A stretch of 64,000 bases of DNA. It comes from Bacteroidota bacterium. GTDB taxonomy: Bacteria > Bacteroidota > Bacteroidia > B-17B0 > Aurantibacillaceae. Numbering within the stretch: position 1 is the stretch's first letter; each line of letters starts with the position of its first letter. The stretch lies in the NCBI GenBank assembly GCA_020403265.1, contig JADBXZ010000010.1, positions 17,506 through 81,505 of the forward strand, read 5' to 3'. The position numbers and the translations under genes are program-made. Below are positions 44,843 to 51,253 of this stretch, piece by piece. The notes below the pieces were generated by a model. That model saw only the letters and a list, made by a program, of their open reading frames with translations, was not told the DNA's origin and did no database searches.

Positions 44843-45208
44843 ATGACTAAGATTAATTCAGTAGTAATTATTGATTTTTCTGAAATTGATAATTTCATCA
44901 ATCAAAAAACTTTGGAATACTATGGAGCAAAAAACATTCACACTTTTCAAAAGCCAAATGAAGCTTTATGTTTTCTGGAAGAAACGGACTTGAATTTTCA
45001 ATTAATTATAGTGGGGAATAACATGCCTTTATTAAACGGTTTTGATTTTATTTCTAAATTCAATACACTGGGATTACATTCCAAACACGGTAAAGTGATT
45101 TTACTTTCTGCTTTCTTCACTCCTGATGAAATTGAAGAAGCAATGCAAAAAGAAATACACTACCTATCAAAACCTCTCATTATTGAGCAAGTGATACAAT
45201 ACTTGTAG
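44843..45208 (+). CDS. Stand-alone receiver-like protein with altered phosphosite
   Basis: 121 residues with a CheY-like layout: VVIIDFSEIDNFINQKTLEY at strand 1, LIIVGNNMPLLNGFDFISKF at strand 3, KVILLSAFF at strand 4 and LSKPLIIEQVI at strand 5. The invariant Asp of the LDxxMPxxNG motif is Gly here (IVGNNMP), and the first acidic pair is partly changed (ID-F). Ser and Lys remain. It probably acts as an unphosphorylated pseudo-receiver, perhaps binding a kinase or regulator. Likely cotranscribed with the small gene upstream. Confidence 0.7.
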   Translation: MTKINSVVIIDFSEIDNFINQKTLEYYGAKNIHTFQKPNEALCFLEETDLNFQLIIVGNNMPLLNGFDFISKFNTLGLHSKHGKVILLSAFFTPDEIEEAMQKEIHYLSKPLIIEQVIQYL

Positions 45209-45268
45209 TTTCCAAAGTAACTAATTTAAAATTATTCCGTACAACAATTAAACTTAAAATTATTTGTT

Positions 45269-45592
45269 ATGGAACAGTATAAAATCATTTATGAGATTGT
45301 AGCAACTGGATTTATCTCAGCACTTGTTTACTATTTTGTTTATCAGCCAAAATACGAAAAAGAAAAGGATATGAAATCAATTGAAATAATCTGCAATAAA
45401 GCTTATAAGTCTTTATTTGCAACGTGTATTATACTTGCATTTATCACGTTAATTTTTGGATTAACTGGATATTTAGAAAAAATGGAAACGATAAATGCTG
45501 TTGCTACGTTTTTAGTTGAATCATTAATCTTCTTAGTGTTTAGTTATTCTTTTTCTCCTCCTAAAATAACAAGTAAACTTTTTTCAAAATAA
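45269..45592 (+). CDS. Small three-helix membrane protein
   Basis: 107 residues with hydrophobic helices at ~8-25 (EIVATGFISALVYYFVY), ~48-68 (LFATCIILAFITLIFGLTG) and ~77-98 (ATFLVESLIFLVFSYSF). No recognised family. It stands 60 nt after the receiver-like gene, possibly in the same operon, and before an RHS-associated region. It could be an orphan immunity-type membrane protein, but that is a guess. Confidence 0.55.
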   Translation: MEQYKIIYEIVATGFISALVYYFVYQPKYEKEKDMKSIEIICNKAYKSLFATCIILAFITLIFGLTGYLEKMETINAVATFLVESLIFLVFSYSFSPPKITSKLFSK

Positions 45593-45676
45593 GTTTACGT
45601 TTTTGTATATTTACATAAATGCCAAATACCAGAAAGACATAATCTTTGAGCATTTTTAAAGGTAAATCATTAATGA

Positions 45677-46120
45677 ATGAGAGTGATTTTTTGCATATTG
45701 ATTTTGAGTTTTAATCTTGAAGCTCAAGTAATAAAAAAGGACACTTTTCTTATTAAAATTGAGTATAAAAAAATATGTCAAACTAAGTATAGCTTAACTT
45801 GCTCTGGTGGGAAATATTATTTTAATGGGAGTGTTATTTCTAAAGAGCGATATTTAGAAATGGATAGATTTGCCGAAAGTATTTGCGATAGTCTGTTGGA
45901 TAAAGCCAGTAGTAATTATTGTAAATTTTACAATAAGGATTCTATTATTGTTGAAGAGGGAATTTGGCATCGTGAATATTTTGAAGGGATATACAAGGAA
46001 TATTATGACAACGGCGTATTAAAAACAAAAGGATATTTTTCACAAGATGGAGATAGAAAAGAGAAATGGTTTTTCTATGATAAGAGAGGTAAACTAAATA
46101 AAACCATCGACTACAAATAA
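45677..46120 (+). CDS. Exported MORN-repeat-like protein, possible orphan immunity
   Basis: 147 residues. Signal peptide (RVIFCILILSFNLEAQVIKK). The C-terminal part has MORN-like units (EYYDNGVLKTKGYFSQDGDR, EKWFFYDKRGKLNK), as in many Bacteroidota toxin-antitoxin YwqK-like proteins. Three or more Cys residues could form disulfides. It lies upstream of an RHS tip cassette and may be a leftover immunity gene from an earlier tip. Confidence 0.6.
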   Translation: MRVIFCILILSFNLEAQVIKKDTFLIKIEYKKICQTKYSLTCSGGKYYFNGSVISKERYLEMDRFAESICDSLLDKASSNYCKFYNKDSIIVEEGIWHREYFEGIYKEYYDNGVLKTKGYFSQDGDRKEKWFFYDKRGKLNKTIDYK

Positions 46121-46142
46121 TAATTTATTTTTAGATTAGTTT

Positions 46143-46655
46143 ATGAAAGTTATAGCAATTTATATGATGTGTTTAATAGCAACAAATGTTTACTCTCAAG
46201 AGATTAAAGTCAGACTTGCTGGAGCTGAATATGATGTTTGTACATCATTCGCTTACGCAGAACAATTTAACCCCGATAGTGTTAAAGGCTTTTGTTTGCA
46301 AAGTAAAGGCTATAAAGACTTTCCTAAAGAAGTCCTTAAGTATAAAAATATTATTGTACTTGATTTAAGTTCCAAACATTTAGATGAAATGGTAGAGTAT
46401 CTTAATAGTTCTGAACGTAAGGCTTACGAAAAAAGATTGCGAAATGGAGGCAAGCAATTTGGTTATCCTCTTTTCAGAGCAAACTCTGTTGTAACAATTC
46501 CTGATGAGATAATTAATTTAAAAAAACTGAAAGTAATTCATTTAATGGATATGTATGTTTCTATAGAAGCTATTAAGAAAATTGAGCGACTGTTACCTAA
46601 TGTATTGGTTATACCTAGTTCTGAAAATTTAGAAGCTGAATTAAAAAATAAATAA
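46143..46655 (+). CDS. Exported leucine-rich-repeat-like protein
   Basis: 170 residues. Signal peptide (KVIAIYMMCLIATNVYSQEI). LRR-like strands include VKGFCLQSKGYKDFPKEVLK, NIIVLDLSSKHLDEMVEYLN and LKKLKVIHLMDMYVSIEAIK. This arrangement fits a small solenoid. It is 22 nt after the MORN-like gene and 83 nt before the first RHS tip. Like its neighbour, it may be an orphan immunity protein, but no family match is claimed. Confidence 0.55.
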   Translation: MKVIAIYMMCLIATNVYSQEIKVRLAGAEYDVCTSFAYAEQFNPDSVKGFCLQSKGYKDFPKEVLKYKNIIVLDLSSKHLDEMVEYLNSSERKAYEKRLRNGGKQFGYPLFRANSVVTIPDEIINLKKLKVIHLMDMYVSIEAIKKIERLLPNVLVIPSSENLEAELKNK

Positions 46656-46714
46656 AAAATGCGTGTAGTTAACTTTTTTATTTATGATAATTAAACTCAA
46701 ATTTTATAATCTAT

Positions 46715-46872
46715 TTTATTTTATTAAATTTACTTTAGATGCTAAATGCCAGTAAAATAAACCGTTTCAGGATTGTGAAAGTCAACTGCAATTTTTTTGC
46801 AATACAAAAAACACCTACGTGGCAAGGTAAAGAATATTGCTTATTTGGTGCGCCTATGCCGGGTAGAAATTT
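46715..46872 (+). repeat. RHS cassette leader repeat, copy 1
   Basis: About 157 bp starting with TTTATTTTATTAAATTTAC and ending with the codons for PMPGRN. It matches 48924-49079 closely, differing by scattered substitutions and small gaps. It includes an ATG (46739) in frame with the RHS core. Confidence 0.85.
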
Positions 46873-47878
46873 TAATGCTGGAGATTACCGCTATGGATTT
46901 TCGGGAATGGAAAATGATAATGAGGTTAAAGGAACTGGAAACAGTATCGCTTTTGAATCCCGCATCTATGACCCACGTTTAGGTAGATGGTTAAGTATAG
47001 ACCCTTTATTTAAAGATAGACCGTTCGCTACACCTTATCAATTTTGTAGTAACAATCCTATTTTTTATGTTGACCCAGATGGTAATTCAGAGAAACCTGC
47101 AATTGGCGTTAACAACAATACAGGTAATTTAGTAATCTTAATTAGAAAAGATGGAGACCCTCCTTTAAGTATTGAAGCTGCAAAGGATTATGCTACTGGA
47201 TGGGACATTGTGCAAGTAGACAACTTCTCACAAGCAGAACAATGGATTAAAGACAATTACAAAGTAGGAGAACAACGTACTGAAATAGTAAAATTAGTAA
47301 TTGCAACTCATTCACAACCATTATCAGGTGGTGCAAATAACAAGGATAATGCAGTTGTTATGGGTACTAAGAAAAATGGATTTTTACCTTCAGCTGATGC
47401 AAATACGCTGGGTTCAAGAGGAACAATGGAAGTTGAAGATAATGTGAAATCTAAAGTTTCAAATTTTGCTAAATCTCAGCTTAACTCATTGGATAATATT
47501 ATTAGTAATTACACAAGTAAAACTTCTTCAATTTATTTTTTACCATGCTTCTTAGCTAAAGATAACAATGCTGACCAATGGGCTGGGTTCTTAAATCAAG
47601 GGGGTGATAGAACAATTTACCTGAATGGCGATCCATCAAGTAATATAGTTGGTAGAGCTAAAGTTGGTGGAAGTTCAGATTACTCTACTATTGTAAAATC
47701 TGGAAATATGACAAGTATGGATGAATTTGAAACAAATATGGCGAGTGGTTGGACTAAATATAAATATAGCACAAGCTCTGGTGGTGGAGTTTCTAAGACA
47801 GGTAGTAATGTGTTGTTATTTGATGGTAAAAATGGTAAAATTGAAGAGAAAAAAACCTATCAGGGTAAAACAAGATAA
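46739..47878 (+). CDS. Orphan RHS tip 1 with clan-CD-like C-terminal domain
   Basis: 379 residues. After the leader-encoded ~35 residues comes a short RHS-associated core: CLFGAPMPGRNFNAGDYRYG, ENDNEVKGTGNSIAFESRIY, DPRLGRWLSIDPLFKDRP and NPIFYVDPDGN (to ~116). No long RHS repeat precedes it. The variable C-terminus has IVKLVIATHSQPLSGG and TSSIYFLPCFLAKDNN; a strand-then-His and strand-then-Cys order recalls clan CD peptidases (DUF4347/CHAT-like), but this is only pattern-level. It is likely an effector or a silent toxin tip. The next gene is the presumed immunity. Confidence 0.75.
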   Translation: MLNASKINRFRIVKVNCNFFAIQKTPTWQGKEYCLFGAPMPGRNFNAGDYRYGFSGMENDNEVKGTGNSIAFESRIYDPRLGRWLSIDPLFKDRPFATPYQFCSNNPIFYVDPDGNSEKPAIGVNNNTGNLVILIRKDGDPPLSIEAAKDYATGWDIVQVDNFSQAEQWIKDNYKVGEQRTEIVKLVIATHSQPLSGGANNKDNAVVMGTKKNGFLPSADANTLGSRGTMEVEDNVKSKVSNFAKSQLNSLDNIISNYTSKTSSIYFLPCFLAKDNNADQWAGFLNQGGDRTIYLNGDPSSNIVGRAKVGGSSDYSTIVKSGNMTSMDEFETNMASGWTKYKYSTSSGGGVSKTGSNVLLFDGKNGKIEEKKTYQGKTR

Positions 47879-47886
47879 AATTTAAT

Positions 47887-48756
47887 ATGATGAATTATTT
47901 TAAACTACAATTATGCTTTGTATTTATATCAGTTACATTTTATGCTAACTCACAGAATACTTTGACAAAAAACTCTCTGCTAAAAGAACTGTTTTCTTTT
48001 GTTGACTCTTATAATACAAATTTTAGTATTGGTAAATTCAATTTTGATACCATTAAAACTACTGCGCTTACTGATATTAATTTATATAATTTAAAAGGTG
48101 TCGATGTTCAAAAAAACACTTCAAGCTATTTGTATAAAATTCAGAAAATAGTCAATAATCAGAGTATCATTTATTTTAAGTATGATTCCCTTATAGGTGC
48201 GATTAATAGAATCGAAATTGATTCAACATTATGGGTAGGGAAGGTTTACTGCAATTCAAGAAAAAGCAACCAAACTATATTGTCTTCTGAAAACAATATT
48301 CTAATTGGTTTTAAAGAGGGTATATTGTTATTTACTAATAATGCAGCAATTAATGGGGAAAGAGTTTCTATACAAAGTGTTGAGGATATTTACAGAGTGT
48401 TAATTTTGGATAATAATTTAAAATTTAAAGAGCTTTTGTTTTTAAATTCAAATTTCAAGGAACCTACAACTTCTATTATGCTTAATTATAACAATTCTTT
48501 TAAAAGTGATTTTATAAATACTTTTGTTGTAAACAAGGACTTTATTGGCTCATTGTCAGATAAATCTTTGGGTGGTGTTGCTAAAATGTATAAGGATTAT
48601 TTAGATAGTTATTTGTACGCTTATCAATACCCTGTTTCTTCTTTTAAAGCTATTGGTTACGAAAAAAATAAACATAAATTTGATAGAAGAAGAATTTGGT
48701 TGTACGATGAAAGTTTTTATTTATTCCCTTATAAAATTAAAACCTGTTGTAATTGA
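47887..48756 (+). CDS. Putative immunity protein for RHS tip 1
   Basis: 289 residues with a signal peptide (NYFKLQLCFVFISVTFYANS QNT...). The mature part is Asn/Ser/Lys-rich and mixed alpha/beta; no domain is recognised. It begins 8 nt after the tip gene stop and is followed by a strong terminator, as expected for the immunity half of a polymorphic toxin pair. If it is immunity, export suggests it acts in the periplasm. Confidence 0.6.
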   Translation: MMNYFKLQLCFVFISVTFYANSQNTLTKNSLLKELFSFVDSYNTNFSIGKFNFDTIKTTALTDINLYNLKGVDVQKNTSSYLYKIQKIVNNQSIIYFKYDSLIGAINRIEIDSTLWVGKVYCNSRKSNQTILSSENNILIGFKEGILLFTNNAAINGERVSIQSVEDIYRVLILDNNLKFKELLFLNSNFKEPTTSIMLNYNNSFKSDFINTFVVNKDFIGSLSDKSLGGVAKMYKDYLDSYLYAYQYPVSSFKAIGYEKNKHKFDRRRIWLYDESFYLFPYKIKTCCN

Positions 48757-48761
48757 TGTTG

Positions 48762-48803
48762 TGCCATAAAAGGAATAGTAATGCCTTTTATGGCATTTTT
48801 TTA
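48762..48803 (+). terminator. Terminator of RHS cassette 1
   Basis: TGCCATAAAAGG AATAGTAATG CCTTTTATGGCA followed by TTTTTTT. It closes the tip 1/immunity unit. Confidence 0.85.
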
Positions 48804-48923
48804 AATAACAAGAAACATCAAAAACTTATTTTGTTTACATCTTGGATGAATAAACTATTTAGCAAATACCTTTTTGTTGCGTCTTTTTATTCTTAAAAGC
48901 TGAACATAATTTTTATGTTTTAC

Positions 48924-49079
48924 TTTATTTTATTAAATTTACTTTAGATGCTAAATGCCAATAAAATAGACTGTTTCGGGATTGCGAAAGGCAACTGTAA
49001 ATTTTTCAGCGTCACAAATACCTACGAGGCAGGGTAAAGAATATTGCTTATTTGGTGCGCCTATGCCGGGTAGAAATTA
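48924..49079 (+). repeat. RHS cassette leader repeat, copy 2
   Basis: Close copy of 46715-46872. Relative to copy 1 it has a small net indel near 49010-49020 that takes the leader ATG (48949-48951) out of frame with the RHS core. Confidence 0.85.
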
Positions 49080-50073
49080 TCAGTCTTCTACATCCTATCC
49101 GTATGGTATGAATGGGCAAATCAAAGATGATGAAATTGCTGGCAATGGAAGTATTTATTCTGCGGAATATTGGGAATACGATAGTAGAACTGGCAGGAGA
49201 TGGAATACAGACCCTTTGGCTGAAATAGACGAATCTCCCTATGCTTGTTTTTATAACAGTCCTATTATGATAGCTGACCCGTCTGGTGCAAAAGGAGAAG
49301 ACGTTATTACAAAGACTTATGATGGAAACAAAGGTGAGTATGTTGAAACTGGTAGAATCAAAGAAGATAATGGAACAGACACTTATAACTTTAGAGGTGG
49401 AGTTTTAGATGGACAAAAACAAGTCTTTAATAAATCCACCTATCAAAGTACTTGGACAAAAGGCCCATCAACAGGAGCAGGAGGGTTTAGTGATTGGTAT
49501 TCAAGTCATTCCAAAGGTTATGATAGTCAAGTTGAAGCATATAGAGCTTGGCAAGGTTATACTGGTTATCACTTAGGCGAAGATTGGTTTGATAGGGCAA
49601 TGAGAACTGCTGCGTATGGTAGTATGGAGGCAAGGAGAGAATATGCAAGTGGTGGGTACAATATGTTTGGTGGTTATGGTAAAGTAGCCAGTCTTGAATC
49701 ACAAGTTGTTAATTTAGAAGAAAGGGCAGCGGAAATACATGGTGTATTAAACAAAATAACACAAACAAAAACAACGGTTGCCGCAGCAGAAGTATTGACA
49801 GCGGAAGGACAAACACAAGTATGGATAGCTTCAAGCGAGAAATTGCTCAGACCCGCACAAAGGGCGATGTTGAAATCAGGTGAGGTAGGAGTTAAAGGAA
49901 CTGGGCATGCAGAAGCAACAATTGTAAATGCAGCGAAAAACTCGGGAGCAACAGTCTTAAGGGTTGCTGCAAGTCGCCCAATTTGCCCATCTTGTGCGGC
50001 ATCAATAAGTAATGCTGGAGCAACTCCTGCAAGCGCATTAAAAGCTGTAAATACATTTGGTGGAGCAAGGTAA
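48982..50073 (+). CDS. Orphan RHS tip 2 with nucleic-acid deaminase-like toxin domain
   Basis: The open frame (363 residues) starts at a TTG; an ATG at 49063 (MPGRNYQ) or fusion by recombination is more plausible for expression. RHS core: EYCLFGAPMPGRNY, YPYGMNGQIKDDEIAGNGSI, EYDSRTGRRWNTDPLAEIDE, PIMIADPSGAKG. The C-terminal ~70 residues carry HAE in GTGHAEATIVNAAKN and CxxC in ASRPICPSCAASI, the zinc-site pattern of toxin deaminases. The DUF416-like gene after it is a known immunity type. Confidence 0.8.
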   Translation: MRKATVNFSASQIPTRQGKEYCLFGAPMPGRNYQSSTSYPYGMNGQIKDDEIAGNGSIYSAEYWEYDSRTGRRWNTDPLAEIDESPYACFYNSPIMIADPSGAKGEDVITKTYDGNKGEYVETGRIKEDNGTDTYNFRGGVLDGQKQVFNKSTYQSTWTKGPSTGAGGFSDWYSSHSKGYDSQVEAYRAWQGYTGYHLGEDWFDRAMRTAAYGSMEARREYASGGYNMFGGYGKVASLESQVVNLEERAAEIHGVLNKITQTKTTVAAAEVLTAEGQTQVWIASSEKLLRPAQRAMLKSGEVGVKGTGHAEATIVNAAKNSGATVLRVAASRPICPSCAASISNAGATPASALKAVNTFGGAR

Positions 50074-50108
50074 ACATAATTAAGTTTTCTGATTTTTAAA
50101 TTATAATC

Positions 50109-50116
50109 TACCTTTG
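50109..50116 (+). promoter_or_regulatory. Promoter of the DUF416 immunity gene
   Basis: TACCTTTG, a perfect TAnnTTTG −7 element, lies 20 nt before the immunity ATG and after the toxin stop. The immunity gene can thus be expressed without the toxin. Confidence 0.65.
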
Positions 50117-50135
50117 TTCATCATTAACTAATTAT

Positions 50136-50696
50136 ATGACCGAAATTGATTATAAAAAGAATCTCCTTATTGGATACTTGACAAGTCTTAGGCTATATCC
50201 AAACTATGTGTTTTTTGAAAAAAAATATAAGTTTGGGAAAGCTGAGATATTAAGAAAATATTTAAGCACTATTAGAGAACAAATCATTAATGTAAAATCG
50301 GAAATTAAATTTGATAACTACGAAAGTATTATTGAAAAAATAACTCCCGTGCCACACGAATATGATTCTGTATTAGCATCGTCTGCACTAGATGCTTGTG
50401 CAAGTGTAGTTGAACTTATAAGTTATATAGAAGATAGAGATTATTCTCACATTCAATCAATATTAACCCTTGCTACTGATTCCGTAGATATGTACATTCA
50501 GGAAAATGAAAATTTGGACATGAATAATGAAGATTTTGAAATGCGAATTGCTACACATCCATTGATGGTTAAAGAACATAATATTCAAAAAGGTATCATA
50601 GGATATCTAAATAAAATACAGAAAATTGATGAGAAGGATTTGTTAACTCTTGAAATTTTACAAGAAAATAATGGATTAGGGAATTTGAATTTATAA
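50136..50696 (+). CDS. DUF416-like immunity protein for the deaminase tip
   Basis: 186 residues: LTSLRLYPNYVFFEKKYKFG near the N-terminus, EYDSVLASSALDACASVVEL and TLATDSVDMYIQENENL in the middle. These fit DUF416 (YjaG-like) proteins, which have been predicted as immunity proteins in polymorphic toxin loci. It is soluble and cytoplasmic, as needed against a nucleic-acid deaminase. A likely private promoter precedes it. It ends 14 nt from the convergent XRE gene. Confidence 0.75.
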   Translation: MTEIDYKKNLLIGYLTSLRLYPNYVFFEKKYKFGKAEILRKYLSTIREQIINVKSEIKFDNYESIIEKITPVPHEYDSVLASSALDACASVVELISYIEDRDYSHIQSILTLATDSVDMYIQENENLDMNNEDFEMRIATHPLMVKEHNIQKGIIGYLNKIQKIDEKDLLTLEILQENNGLGNLNL

Positions 50697-50710
50697 GGTC
50701 GTCGGATTAT

Positions 50711-51109
50711 CTACTTATGATAAGTGTGAATATCCTTAACAATACTCTTCATTTTTTCTTTAGCAACAACTAAATCAATCATTTGTATTGCTATTGCTTT
50801 ATCATCGCCTTTTAAAGAATCTAATACCTTTAAACGGTCAAAGAAAATAGAATTAGTAAAAGGGCTGTTCTCTTGATTTTTTATAGCATCACCATAAACG
50901 ATTTTGTTTATATCAACCCCGAGAGCTTTAGCAGCTTTCAATAACGTTGGTAGGCTTGGTATAACTTCTCCACGCTCAACTTTACCATATTGTGTTTGAG
51001 CCATCTCCATTGATTCCGCAAGTTCCTTTTGGGAAATACGCTTCTCTTCCCGCAATTTAAGCAGGTTTTTACCTATACCTTTTAATAATTTATCCTCGCT
51101 ACTCATCAA
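50711..51109 (-). CDS. XRE repressor of recombinase module 1
   Basis: 132 residues. XRE HTH at ~10-65 (IGKNLLKLREEKRISQKELA, ESMEMAQTQYGKVERGEVIP, LLKAAKALGVDINKIVYGDA), then a helical C-terminus possibly for dimerisation. It is divergent from the primase-like gene with five AGTATTT-type boxes between them. The paralogous module has an XRE gene in the same relative position (57426-57764). Confidence 0.85.
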   Translation of the reverse strand: MMSSEDKLLKGIGKNLLKLREEKRISQKELAESMEMAQTQYGKVERGEVIPSLPTLLKAAKALGVDINKIVYGDAIKNQENSPFTNSIFFDRLKVLDSLKGDDKAIAIQMIDLVVAKEKMKSIVKDIHTYHK

Positions 51110-51142
51110 AAAAGTTTCATTCCGTCATTAAAATAACGAAAA

Positions 51143-51214
51143 AGTATTTAAAAATCACACAAATAGTATCTATAAATACTTTATATAGTATTTATGTGCT
51201 TTTAAATAGTATTT
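51143..51214. promoter_or_regulatory. AGTATTT operator cluster of module 1
   Basis: AGTATTT-type sites at 51143-51149, 51165-51170, 51174-51180 (reverse), 51187-51193 and 51208-51214. AAATACT at 51174 and AGTATTT at 51187 form a palindrome with a 6-bp spacer. They fill the space between the XRE gene and the primase gene. Confidence 0.7.
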
Positions 51215-51253
51215 TTACACGCCATAAAAATACATTAAAAGAATACATGATTT

